DNA of 64,000 nucleotides, from positions 17,481 to 81,480 of the forward strand of contig CACPHX010000005.1 of the NCBI GenBank assembly GCA_902633975.1, written 5' to 3'. Shown here in pieces: positions 17,884-26,495 of the stretch (the stretch's first letter is position 1; each line of letters begins with the position of its first letter). The stretch is from an uncultured Marinoscillum sp. (lineage in GTDB: Bacteria; Bacteroidota; Bacteroidia; Cytophagales; MED-G16). The translations under genes and the position numbers were made by a program. The notes under the pieces were generated by a model that searched no databases, had not been told where the DNA came from, and was given only the letters and a program-made list of their open reading frames with translations.

Positions 17884-19359
17884 ATGAGTAGGAGTGATTT
17901 TTTTCTGGGTATCGATCTCGGTAGCTCATCTGTAAAAACATCCTTATTTGATTCTACATCTGGTAAATCAGTAGACTCGTACACCTATCCAAATTCCGAA
18001 ATGGAAATTATATCAAAAGAAGATGGATGGGCTGAGCAAGATCCAAATTATTGGTGGGATTGTATCTTAAAAACTTTTGAAAACTTGAGTGAAAAAAATG
18101 ATTTTAAGCTTATTAGATCAATAGGTATCTCATACCAAATGCATGGCTTAGTAGTTCTTGATAAAAATAATAATCTCTTATATAACTCAATTATCTGGTG
18201 TGATTCCAGAGCTGTTAAAATTGGTCAGAGGGCAGAGTCAGAGTTAGAAAGTTCTATTTTAGAGAATAAAATTCTTAACTCACCTGGAAATTTTACTGCT
18301 TCAAAATTAAGGTGGTTGAAGGAAAACAGATCAGAAGTATATGATCAAATATATAAGATTATGTTGCCAGGAGATTATATTGTCTTTAAGCTAACAAATA
18401 AAATATCGACCACTCCGATGGGATTATCGGAGGGAATATTATGGGATTTTCATTCTGACAAGCTGAGTGAAGATATTCTTGAATATTATAATATTGATAG
18501 AAAGCTAATTCCGGAAATAGTTGACTCTGTTGGTAATCAGGGAACAATATCAGACGATGTGAGAGATAGATTTGGATTCGATAATGATGTTAAGGTGACA
18601 TATAGAGCTGGTGATCAGCCAAATAATGCATTTTCTTTGAATGTTTTAGAGCCTGGAGAGATTGCTGCTACTGCAGGAACATCAGCAGTGATTTATTCAG
18701 TAACTGATAAAAATATTTCTGATACAAACAATAGAATAAATACTTTTCTGCATTGCTTAAATTCTAAATCAAAAAAAAGAAATGGCCTCCTTCTATGTAT
18801 TAATGGTTCGGGTATTGCTTATTCGTGGGTCAAGTCTATGCTTGGAGAAAAATCATACAAGGAAATGGATATCAAATCAGAAAATATAAATAGTTCAGAG
18901 GGATTAAAATTTTATCCTTTTGGAAATGGTTCTGAAAGGTTATTTAGCAATAAAAAAATAGATTCTCATTTTATAGGTTTTGATTTTAATAAGCATAATA
19001 ATCAACATATTATAAGGTCAGTTCTAGAGGGTATCTCTTTTTCATTATGTTATAGTATTGAACTACTGAGGGAGTTTGGAGTTAATGTAAATACTGTAAA
19101 AGTAGGAAATGCAAATTTATTTCTTAGTAAGGTATTTAGAGAATCATTTATAAATTCTTCGAATGTAAAACTGCAAATGTTCGACACTAATGGCGCTGAA
19201 GGAGCTGCAAGAGGTGCAGCGCTAGGATTAGGTTTCTACAAGACACCACATGAGGCTTTTAAGAGCTTAAATATAATTTCAGAAGAAAAACCAAATGGAA
19301 AAAATGATTATATTGAGAGATACAAAAATTGGAAAGGTTTTTTAAACAAATTAAATTAA
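17884..19359 (+). CDS. xylB: Xylulokinase
   Basis: A 491-residue FGGY carbohydrate kinase that phosphorylates D-xylulose to xylulose 5-phosphate. The N-terminal ATPase lobe shows FFLGIDLGSSSVKTSLFD (about 6-23). SYQMHGLVVLD (about 82-92) and IIWCDSRAV (about 101-109) are sugar-site segments typical of XylB. The second signature and catalytic Asp region is RAGDQPNNAFSLNV (about 242-255), followed by GEIAATAGTSAV. Near the C-terminus GAEGAARGAALGLG is conserved. The direct coupling to xylose isomerase four bases downstream makes xylulose the expected substrate. Xylulose 5-phosphate then enters the pentose phosphate pathway. Confidence 0.93.
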   Translation: MSRSDFFLGIDLGSSSVKTSLFDSTSGKSVDSYTYPNSEMEIISKEDGWAEQDPNYWWDCILKTFENLSEKNDFKLIRSIGISYQMHGLVVLDKNNNLLYNSIIWCDSRAVKIGQRAESELESSILENKILNSPGNFTASKLRWLKENRSEVYDQIYKIMLPGDYIVFKLTNKISTTPMGLSEGILWDFHSDKLSEDILEYYNIDRKLIPEIVDSVGNQGTISDDVRDRFGFDNDVKVTYRAGDQPNNAFSLNVLEPGEIAATAGTSAVIYSVTDKNISDTNNRINTFLHCLNSKSKKRNGLLLCINGSGIAYSWVKSMLGEKSYKEMDIKSENINSSEGLKFYPFGNGSERLFSNKKIDSHFIGFDFNKHNNQHIIRSVLEGISFSLCYSIELLREFGVNVNTVKVGNANLFLSKVFRESFINSSNVKLQMFDTNGAEGAARGAALGLGFYKTPHEAFKSLNIISEEKPNGKNDYIERYKNWKGFLNKLN

Positions 19360-19363
19360 AGTA

Positions 19364-20695
19364 ATGGGAGTTATACTTGGTAATAAGGAATATTTTAAAG
19401 ATGTAAAAGAGATTAAATACGAGGGAATTGACTCGAATAATCCTCTTGCTTATAGATTTTACGATAAAGATAGAGTGGTTCTTGGTAAGAAGATGAGTGA
19501 ACATTTTAAATTTGCTGTTGCTTACTGGCACTCTTTTGTTAATCTTGGTAATGACCCTTTTGGATCAGGAACTAAAGTTTTTCCTTGGGCATCTTCTCCT
19601 GATGTTATGCAAAGATCTTATGATAAGATGGATGCTGCATTTGAATTTATATCTAAGTTAGGTCTAGATTATTTTTGTTTTCATGATTTCGATCTTGTTG
19701 AAGAGGCTGATTCATTTAATGAGTCAGAGAAGAGGTTATCTAAGATTGTTGATTATGGAAAGGAAAAGATAAATTCTTCTAATATTAAAGTTCTTTGGGG
19801 AACTGCTAATCTCTTTTCAAATCCTAGATATATGAATGGTGCTGCCACTAATCCAAACTTTGATGTCGTGTCTTACGCTGGTGCTCAGGTTAAAAATGCT
19901 CTTGATGCAACAATTGAACTTGGAGGTGAAAATTATGTTTTTTGGGGTGGGAGAGAAGGATATATGTCATTAATTAATACTGATATGAAGAAAGAGTTAG
20001 ATAACTTAGCTAGGTTTCTTCATATTGCAAAAGATTACGGAAGATCAAATGGGTTCAAGGGTTGGTACTTTATTGAGCCTAAGCCAATGGAGCCATCAAA
20101 GCATCAGTATGATTTTGATGCTGCTACTGTAGTTGGATTTCTAGAACATTATGGACTTAATAAAGATTTTAAATTAAATATTGAAGTAAATCATGCAACT
20201 CTTGCAAGTCACACTTTTGATCATGAGCTCCAGGTTGCAGCAAATGCAGGTATGCTCGGAAGTATTGACGCAAATAGAGGAGATTACCAAAATGGTTGGG
20301 ACACCGATCAATTCCCAAATAACATATATGAAATTGTTGAGGCACTAATTGTCATAAACAGAGCAGGAGGGCTTCAGGGTGGAGGAATAAATTTTGATGC
20401 TAAAACAAGACGGAATTCTACAGATTTAAAAGATTTGTTCTATTCACATATTGGAGGAATAGATTTGTTTGCTAGAGCACTTCTTGTAACGGAAAAAATA
20501 TTTAATGAATCTGATTTCTTAAAATTATTTAGTGAAAGATATGCTTCCTTTGAAAAAGGTGAAGGTAATCTATTTACTAATAATAAACTCTCTTTAAATG
20601 ATCTCTACAATTATGCTAAGAAAATTGATGAACCTAAGATGATATCTGGGAGGCAAGAATATCTTGAGAATTTAATAAATAGGTTTATTTTTTGA
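19364..20695 (+). CDS. xylA: Xylose isomerase
   Basis: XylA interconverts D-xylose and D-xylulose with two divalent metals. At 443 residues it is the long class II type. The catalytic His/Asp is in YFCFHDFDLV (about 100), the metal-binding segments are WYFIEPKPMEPSKHQYD (about 231-247), NIEVNHATLASHTFDHEL (about 269-286) and GSIDANRGDYQNGWDTDQFP (about 303-322), and YVFWGGREGY is the conserved sugar-site loop. It forms an operon with xylB and ends before a strong intrinsic terminator. No xylose transporter lies within the operon; the SSS symporters elsewhere in the window are candidates only. Confidence 0.97.
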   Translation: MGVILGNKEYFKDVKEIKYEGIDSNNPLAYRFYDKDRVVLGKKMSEHFKFAVAYWHSFVNLGNDPFGSGTKVFPWASSPDVMQRSYDKMDAAFEFISKLGLDYFCFHDFDLVEEADSFNESEKRLSKIVDYGKEKINSSNIKVLWGTANLFSNPRYMNGAATNPNFDVVSYAGAQVKNALDATIELGGENYVFWGGREGYMSLINTDMKKELDNLARFLHIAKDYGRSNGFKGWYFIEPKPMEPSKHQYDFDAATVVGFLEHYGLNKDFKLNIEVNHATLASHTFDHELQVAANAGMLGSIDANRGDYQNGWDTDQFPNNIYEIVEALIVINRAGGLQGGGINFDAKTRRNSTDLKDLFYSHIGGIDLFARALLVTEKIFNESDFLKLFSERYASFEKGEGNLFTNNKLSLNDLYNYAKKIDEPKMISGRQEYLENLINRFIF

Positions 20696-20756
20696 AACTG
20701 TATCTAGCTTTCTTTCGTTAATTAAAATGCACAATAGTTTAGTTAGTTTGGTTTGC

Positions 20757-20785
20757 AAAGCACTTGTTATTACAAGTGCTTTTTT
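20757..20785 (+). terminator. Rho-independent terminator of xylBA
   Basis: A perfect 11-base-pair stem (AAAGCACTTGT with ACAAGTGCTTT) and a four-base TATT loop is followed by a run of five T. It lies 62 bases after the xylA stop. The opposite strand lacks a T run after the hairpin, so it should terminate only the xyl transcript, while the convergent NhaC gene ends just beyond it. Confidence 0.88.
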
Positions 20786-20787
20786 CT

Positions 20788-22248
20788 TTATATACTAAAT
20801 CCAATAATTAAATACATCACAGCTGTAATTAAACCACATATTCCTGCGTAAGGAATTTGTGTTTTTACATGATCAATATGATCACTGGCTGACGCCATAG
20901 AGGAAACAACTGATGAGTCTGATATTGGAGAACAATGATCACCAAAAACACCTCCGCCTAATGAAGCAGCAATTCCTATTGATGGGTCTATTCCAATTTC
21001 GTTGGATAAAGGTACAGCTATAGCAATCATTATCGCAAATGTTCCCCATGAGGTGCCAGTTGAAAATGATATAAAACAACTTGTTATAAACAAAAGAAAA
21101 GGTATCAACTGAGGGGATATTATATCTTTTATTTGGTTTGATACATAAAGCCCAGTGCCAAGTTCATTACAAAGGTTACCTATAGCAAAAGCCAATAGAA
21201 TAAGTATTGAAAGTTGCATCATTCCTGACATTCCTTTTATTAGATAATTTATTGTTTCTATACCCGTCATTATTTTATTTGATATGTAATAAATAGACGA
21301 AATTATTAAAGAAATTATAACTGCATACAATACAGATGAGGATCCTGAAGCATTTTTAATTATACCAAAAAAAGATTTATCGACTAAATCAGGACTATAA
21401 CCAGTATAAAATAGCATAAATAACATTGCAATAACCATCGTGACTAGAGGAATAAACATGTTAAGTGAATTAATTTCAACTCCTTTTTTTGCTTTAAGTA
21501 CTGTAATTTCCTCTGATATCATTGGCACAGAACCGTCATTAAATTTTTTCCCGTTCTTTACTCTTAATTCTGCTTTTTTCATTGGACCAAAATCATTTCC
21601 TGAAAAAATCATATAAAACAATAGAAGAATTACAAGTATTGGATAGAAATTATATTTCATTGCGCTAATTAGTTCTTGAAATGGAAATTCAATTCCTTGA
21701 GTTATCAGTAAACCCATAATAAATGCCCCCCAACCATTAAATGGTATTAATAATTTTGATGGAGCTGAGGTTGAGTCAGCGATGTAGGCAAGTTTCTCTC
21801 TTGATAATTTTAGTTTATCAAATATTGGTCTGTAAATTGTTCCAACTGTAAGTGCTGAGATATTGGATTCAACAAACAGTAATATACCAGTTAAGGATGC
21901 AAATAATTGAGCTTTTTTTCTACTTCCTGAAATTTTATTATCTGATGTATTAAAATTATTTTTTACACTATTTATAAATCCTTCAACACCGCCACTAACC
22001 TGAATGAAAGCTATGAGTGATCCAACTAAAAATGTAAAAATTACGACTCTTGTGCTCCCAGCATCTGAGAATACATTTACAATACCCTCAATCGATAAAA
22101 TCAGACCAGATAAAATGTTAAAATTTCCAATAATAAGCCATCCAGAGAATATACCTATTAAAAGGGAAATAACAACTTGCCTAGTGATGATTGCAAGTGA
22201 TATTGCAATAATTGGTGGTATTAAAGATAGAAAACCGTAACCTTCCAT
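20788..22248 (-). CDS. Na+/H+ antiporter, NhaC family
   Basis: A 486-residue inner-membrane antiporter with about 12 hydrophobic segments. The C-terminal half carries the family marks SFSTGTSWGTFAIM (about 394-407) and GGGVFGDHCSPISDSS (about 429-444), including the conserved acidic/His cluster. LLFVESNISALTVGTIYRP (about 121-139) matches the transport core of the first half. NhaC proteins exchange Na+ for H+, and some relatives exchange malate for lactate. In a marine cell with several Na+ symporters, Na+ extrusion is the simplest role. Confidence 0.87.
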   Translation of the reverse strand: MEGYGFLSLIPPIIAISLAIITRQVVISLLIGIFSGWLIIGNFNILSGLILSIEGIVNVFSDAGSTRVVIFTFLVGSLIAFIQVSGGVEGFINSVKNNFNTSDNKISGSRKKAQLFASLTGILLFVESNISALTVGTIYRPIFDKLKLSREKLAYIADSTSAPSKLLIPFNGWGAFIMGLLITQGIEFPFQELISAMKYNFYPILVILLLFYMIFSGNDFGPMKKAELRVKNGKKFNDGSVPMISEEITVLKAKKGVEINSLNMFIPLVTMVIAMLFMLFYTGYSPDLVDKSFFGIIKNASGSSSVLYAVIISLIISSIYYISNKIMTGIETINYLIKGMSGMMQLSILILLAFAIGNLCNELGTGLYVSNQIKDIISPQLIPFLLFITSCFISFSTGTSWGTFAIMIAIAVPLSNEIGIDPSIGIAASLGGGVFGDHCSPISDSSVVSSMASASDHIDHVKTQIPYAGICGLITAVMYLIIGFSI

Positions 22249-22288
22249 TTCTCAATTATAGTTAAATTTGCATTCTAAAAATCATTTA

Positions 22289-23461
22289 ATGAAAAAACTT
22301 AGTACAATATTTGTTCTTTCTTTTTTTATTTTTTCGTGTCAAACTGAAGAAATATCTAAAGTTAAGTTAAATGACTTCTCCAAATTATTTACTGTATCTA
22401 AAGACAACATTTTAGAGATTGTTAAAAATTCTGAATTTATAAATCTTATGGAGTATCTTCAATATGATATTGCTGTATATACAATAAACTACAACACAAT
22501 ATACCAAGGTAAAAATATTATTGCTTCAGGGCTCGTTGCATTTCCTGAGACCGAAAAAGGTATTCCAATATTAAACTTTAATCATGGAACAACATCATTA
22601 CACGCAGATGCACCTTCTGTAGACTTGTTACAATACAGTTTTTTCTCCAATGCTGCTAGTGCAGGTTATATTTTAGTAATTCCTGATTACCTAGGTTTTG
22701 GATCCTCTGACAATATCTTGCACCCATATTATAGGTCTGATATAACAGGCCAAACTGTTGTTGATATGCTAATAGCTACTAAGGAGTTGGCAAAAATAGA
22801 GGGCTATAATTATAACGGAGATGTTTTTCTTTCTGGCTACTCTGAAGGTGGGTTTGCTACAATGGCAGCTCACCATAATATCGAAAAAAATAATTATTCA
22901 AATTTAAATATAGTAGCTTCTGCACCTGCTGCAGGAGGATATGATATTACAGGTATGTTAAGCTATTTTCTATCTCTAGAAACATATCATGTTCCTTATT
23001 ACATAGCTTATGTTGCTATAGGCTACAAGACATCCTATAACTGGGATATTTCACTTAATACAATCTTTAATGAGCCATATGCGTCAAAAATACCTGAGTA
23101 TTATAATGGTAAATTCTCGGGCTCTCAAATAAACGAAGTTTTGAACGATACGATAGGAATTCTTTTTAAAGAAAAATTTATTAACGAAACATTTTCAAAT
23201 AACGAATTTTCAATTTTTGTTGATGCACTTGAAGAAAATAGTCTAGATGCTTGGACCCCTAGTAATAAAATGATTATGTATCATGGATCTTCTGATATAA
23301 CAGTCCCATATCAAAATTCAGTAGATACATATAATAGCTTTTTATCAAGACTTTCTGATAAATCAACAGTAGAGTTTATTACCCTTGATGGAAAAGATCA
23401 TTCATCTGGGTCTTTACCGTATATTTTAGATATTTTTGATAAGTTTAATTCTCTTAAGTAA
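22289..23461 (+). CDS. Secreted alpha/beta-hydrolase lipoprotein (lipase/esterase-like)
   Basis: A 390-residue lipoprotein. ATG 22289 gives MKKLSTIFVLSFFIFSCQT with a clear lipobox Cys at residue 17, so the longer start at 22268 is rejected. The fold resembles secretory lipase-type alpha/beta hydrolases. Marks are LNFNHGTTSLHADAPS (oxyanion region), PDYLGFGSSD, the nucleophile elbow GYSEGGFATMAAHH (Ser near 185), and late DALEENSLDAWTPSNKM and GKDHSSGSLPY carrying the probable acid and His. It should act in the periplasm or on the cell surface. Substrate unknown. The next gene starts on the last base of its stop. Confidence 0.8.
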   Translation: MKKLSTIFVLSFFIFSCQTEEISKVKLNDFSKLFTVSKDNILEIVKNSEFINLMEYLQYDIAVYTINYNTIYQGKNIIASGLVAFPETEKGIPILNFNHGTTSLHADAPSVDLLQYSFFSNAASAGYILVIPDYLGFGSSDNILHPYYRSDITGQTVVDMLIATKELAKIEGYNYNGDVFLSGYSEGGFATMAAHHNIEKNNYSNLNIVASAPAAGGYDITGMLSYFLSLETYHVPYYIAYVAIGYKTSYNWDISLNTIFNEPYASKIPEYYNGKFSGSQINEVLNDTIGILFKEKFINETFSNNEFSIFVDALEENSLDAWTPSNKMIMYHGSSDITVPYQNSVDTYNSFLSRLSDKSTVEFITLDGKDHSSGSLPYILDIFDKFNSLK

Positions 23462-24588
23462 TGAGGTTTATATTTTATTTTTCTTTTATTTTTTTTGTTG
23501 CTGCCTGCTCAAAAGATAATCTTGACAATTTAAATAAGAAGTACTTAGAGTTAAGAAATTCATTTGTTCCTGACTCAAGAGTAAACATATCGGATATAAG
23601 TTTTTATTTAGATGATGGTAATATTACAATTATTGGAGAAACCTCAATCCCTGAACTCAAACATGAACTTTTAAGTTATTTGGATCAAAAAGGATATTCA
23701 TATACAGACAGTGTTAGTTTACTTCCTAATTATGAGTATAAGTTTGGAATAGTAAATAATTCAGTAGGCAACCTTAGAGAATCACCATCTCATTCATCTG
23801 AGCTTGTTTCTCAGGCAGTCTTAGGAACAAAATTAAAAATATTGAAAAGAGCTGATGAGTGGTATCTTGTTCAGACACCTGATAATTATATTTCATGGAT
23901 CGATCATGGAGGAATTCAGGTTATGGAAGAAACAGATTTTCACGATTACTATAAATCATCATATATTTTTAACGATATATACGGTTTCTCTTATAAGGAT
24001 GAGTCCGGCAATGATATCGTTTCAGATTTAGTAATGGGTTCCCAACTACATGTTACTGGTTCTTTTAAAAATCATTATAGGGTAAAATATCCAGATGGCA
24101 GGCAAGCAATAGTAAAAAAAAATAAATTAATGCCAATTGAAAAACTTGAGGACTTTAGAAATGATAGAAATAACTTGTTAGCTAATGCAAATAAACTAAT
24201 TGGGATCCCATACCTATGGGGTGGTACATCTTCAAAAGGTTTTGACTGTTCAGGTTTCACTAAGACAATTTATGGCATGAATGGATTTAATATTCCAAGA
24301 GATGCATCTCAGCAAATAAAAGAAGGAATTACCGTTGATTCTCTTGGGATCTGGACTAATTTAGAGGAGGGTGATTTAATGTTTTTTGGCTATGAGAGAG
24401 ATGGAAGGCTGAGAATTGATCATGTTGCGATGTGGATAGGTAATAATAAATTTATTCAGGCTTCAAAGAATGTAAGAGTTAATTCTGTAATAGAGAATAG
24501 TGAGGACTATGATGAGTATCATATGAAAAAATATATTTTGACAAAAAGATATTTAGGAAATATTACTGATGGTATCAGGAAATTATAA
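23461..24588 (+). CDS. NlpC/P60 cell-wall peptidase lipoprotein with SH3-like domains
   Basis: A 375-residue lipoprotein; the lipobox Cys is in FFVAACSKD (about residue 16). After a ~80-residue N-terminal part come two bacterial SH3-like domains (VGNLRESPSHSSELVSQAVLGTKLKILKRADEWYLVQT, about 99-136; a second near 190-220). The NlpC/P60 domain fills the C-terminal ~130 residues: IPYLWGGTSSKGFDCSGF (catalytic Cys near 261), DASQQIKEG, and DHVAMWIGNNKFIQAS (catalytic His). It should cut peptide bonds in peptidoglycan stems. It overlaps the lipase stop by one base, and its 3' end overlaps the convergent thioredoxin-like gene by six bases. Confidence 0.9.
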   Translation: MRFIFYFSFIFFVAACSKDNLDNLNKKYLELRNSFVPDSRVNISDISFYLDDGNITIIGETSIPELKHELLSYLDQKGYSYTDSVSLLPNYEYKFGIVNNSVGNLRESPSHSSELVSQAVLGTKLKILKRADEWYLVQTPDNYISWIDHGGIQVMEETDFHDYYKSSYIFNDIYGFSYKDESGNDIVSDLVMGSQLHVTGSFKNHYRVKYPDGRQAIVKKNKLMPIEKLEDFRNDRNNLLANANKLIGIPYLWGGTSSKGFDCSGFTKTIYGMNGFNIPRDASQQIKEGITVDSLGIWTNLEEGDLMFFGYERDGRLRIDHVAMWIGNNKFIQASKNVRVNSVIENSEDYDEYHMKKYILTKRYLGNITDGIRKL

Positions 24589-25059
24589 CTTTTCTAAATC
24601 TAAAATTTTTTCAACAAAGTTTTGACTAGCAAAGTCTATTCCACTAGCAATCCTAAAACTTTCTTTCCCTTCTTTATCAAAAACAATGGTAGTAGGAAGG
24701 CTGTAAGCACCAAAATAATTTAAATCAGCATTTAGTTTTAAGAATTCAAGATCTATCTCCCTTCTTTCGATAAACTCTTGTATTTTGTCATGATTTTCGT
24801 TAGAAATGGCAACTATTTTAACTTTTTTATCTAAATAATTGGATTTTGATTTTTCTAAACTTTCAAATTCAGCAATACAAGGTTTACACCATGTGGCCCA
24901 AAGATTAAGAATTAAAACATTTTCTTTGTAAGAATCCAGAGACACCTCCTCATTATTCATATCCACAAGAATTGGCAAGTATTCATCCTTTGATTCCTTT
25001 TTTTCAGAACAATTAATTATAAAAAAGGCACAAAAGGTTATTGTTATGAATTTATTCAT
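24583..25059 (-). CDS. Thioredoxin-like (TlpA/redoxin) lipoprotein
   Basis: A 158-residue exported thioredoxin-fold protein. MNKFITITFCAFFIINCSEKK is a lipoprotein leader with Cys at residue 17. The active site is LWATWCKPCIAEF (CKPC, about 54-66), and the cis-Pro loop is AYSLPTTIVFDKEGK (about 118-132). TlpA-like proteins reduce disulfides in the periplasm, for cytochrome c or copper-centre assembly. Its neighbour across the promoter region is an exported HMA protein with CxxC and CC cysteines, which could be a client. That link is inference. Confidence 0.87.
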   Translation of the reverse strand: MNKFITITFCAFFIINCSEKKESKDEYLPILVDMNNEEVSLDSYKENVLILNLWATWCKPCIAEFESLEKSKSNYLDKKVKIVAISNENHDKIQEFIERREIDLEFLKLNADLNYFGAYSLPTTIVFDKEGKESFRIASGIDFASQNFVEKILDLEKL

Positions 25060-25073
25060 ATTATATATATTTG
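25041..25073 (+). promoter_or_regulatory. Possible Bacteroidota-type promoter for the HMA gene
   Basis: TATATTTG at 25066-25073 matches the Bacteroidota -7 pattern TAnnTTTG, and TTG at 25041-25043 lies 22 bases upstream, within the usual -33 spacing range. Transcription would start near 25080, about 18 bases before the HMA gene ATG. The upstream box lies inside the start of the divergent thioredoxin-like gene. Short patterns like this arise by chance in AT-rich DNA. Confidence 0.45.
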
Positions 25074-25097
25074 TAATGTAATTTAGATATTAAAGAT

Positions 25098-25637
25098 ATG
25101 AAAAAATCGATCTTATTGTTTTTTATCTTTATTGGTAATCTGACATATGCTCAGGATTTCCATGTAAATCTTAAGGCAACTGGATTAACTTGTGCAATGT
25201 GTTCGTATTCAACCCAGAGGTCTTTAGAGAGATTAGATTTTGTTGAAAGTATTACACCTGATTTAGAAGAAACATCGTTTTTAATAGATTTCAAAAAAGA
25301 TAAATTTATTGACTTTGATTTGATTCAGGAAAAGGTTGAGGATGCCGGTTTTTTTGTTGGAGAAATTGAAGTAATATTTTCTGATGAAATAACTGCAGAA
25401 AACGATAAGCATTCCATTCATAATGGAAATTTGTTTCATTTTTTTAGCGACAATGATTCAAAATCTAAAACATTCAAATTAGTTGATAGGAGTTTTATAT
25501 CCAGAAGTAAGTTTGATATTATTTCTGAAAAAACTAACCATGCTTGTTATATGACTGGAAAGAAGACATCAAGTTGTTGTACAAAGCATGAATCTACGAA
25601 ATCAAATAAGATTTTCCACCTAAAGTCGGATATCTAA
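25098..25637 (+). CDS. Exported heavy-metal-associated (HMA) domain protein
   Basis: A 179-residue protein with a signal peptide (residues 1-19, ending TYAQ). An HMA-type ferredoxin-like domain covers about 22-95, with the metal loop LTCAMCSYSTQRSLERL (CxxC near residues 32-35) in place of the usual GMTCxxC. The C-terminal ~80 residues are not part of the HMA fold and contain several His and a cysteine group KTSSCCTKH (about 160-168). It probably binds copper or a similar soft metal in the periplasm. It precedes a beta-barrel-like exported protein by 12 bases, so the pair may work together. The start is 38 bases from the divergent thioredoxin-like gene. Confidence 0.78.
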   Translation: MKKSILLFFIFIGNLTYAQDFHVNLKATGLTCAMCSYSTQRSLERLDFVESITPDLEETSFLIDFKKDKFIDFDLIQEKVEDAGFFVGEIEVIFSDEITAENDKHSIHNGNLFHFFSDNDSKSKTFKLVDRSFISRSKFDIISEKTNHACYMTGKKTSSCCTKHESTKSNKIFHLKSDI

Positions 25638-25649
25638 TTCAGGATTATC

Positions 25650-26495
25650 ATGAAATTACAGTACTCTGTATTTTTATTTTTACTTCTTTCATTCTCTTCA
25701 CATTCACAGGAATTATATATTAATACAGAACCTGCAAGTTTAATTCCAAAAGGAACTAAAGTTGTTAGGCTTCACCACCATTCAATTTTTTTAAACGAGG
25801 ACAGCGAACCGGGTTCTCAATCTTCAGCTAGGATTTTTATACCCCAGATATCATATGGGATATCCAAGAATATAATGGTTAGTGCTGCATTTCAAATATC
25901 AAATAATCCTTTTGATGTTACTTCAAACTCTGGTTTTAATGGGTTTAAATTATATTCTAAACAGCGAATATTATCAACCGATAAACAAAAGTATCACACC
26001 AGACTTTCTTCATTTATTAAATATGCAAATCATGGAAAATGGAAATCTCCAAATTATAAGTTTATCAAAAATAATTATGACCTTGATTTTCAAGATTCTG
26101 GTCTTGAACTTGGTTTAATTGCTACTCAACTTATTAAAAAACTTGCTGTTTCAGTAACGTCAGGTTTTGGTGTAATTTCCAATAAGACTTCTGATGGTAC
26201 TTACGATGATAAAAACTTTAACTCTTGGCATAACTCTATCTCTGCAGGATACCTTTTATTTCCTAGGAAGTATAAATCTTATAAACAGACAAATTTCAAT
26301 ATATACCTAGAATATCTAACTAGTTCCATTATAAGTAGTCAATACCCATCTAGATACAGCAAGTTTATCTCAACTATAGCTCCTGGAATACAGTTTATTA
26401 TAATGTCTAGATCAAGATTAGATTTTGGTTACAAGATTAGAAAGGGTGAAATGGCTAATGAGTTTTTAGTTAAATTAACGTATATAATTTACTAA
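25650..26495 (+). CDS. Predicted outer-membrane beta-barrel protein, unknown role
   Basis: A 281-residue exported protein with a signal peptide (residues 1-19, SFSSHSQ). The mature part alternates hydrophobic and polar residues in short strands rich in Tyr and Ser (KLAVSVTSGFGVIS, RSRLDFGYKIRKGEMANEFLVKLTYIIY), and ends in an aromatic residue, as expected for an outer-membrane barrel. I do not recognise the family with certainty; similar genes in Bacteroidota are often labelled as transporter or hypothetical. It follows the HMA gene closely, suggesting a metal-linked role. It overlaps the convergent glycosylasparaginase gene by four bases. Confidence 0.65.
   Translation: MKLQYSVFLFLLLSFSSHSQELYINTEPASLIPKGTKVVRLHHHSIFLNEDSEPGSQSSARIFIPQISYGISKNIMVSAAFQISNNPFDVTSNSGFNGFKLYSKQRILSTDKQKYHTRLSSFIKYANHGKWKSPNYKFIKNNYDLDFQDSGLELGLIATQLIKKLAVSVTSGFGVISNKTSDGTYDDKNFNSWHNSISAGYLLFPRKYKSYKQTNFNIYLEYLTSSIISSQYPSRYSKFISTIAPGIQFIIMSRSRLDFGYKIRKGEMANEFLVKLTYIIY

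Noticed and set aside
20757..20785. Bidirectional terminator for xylA and the NhaC gene
   Set aside because: The minus strand has no T run after the stem, so only plus-strand termination is supported.
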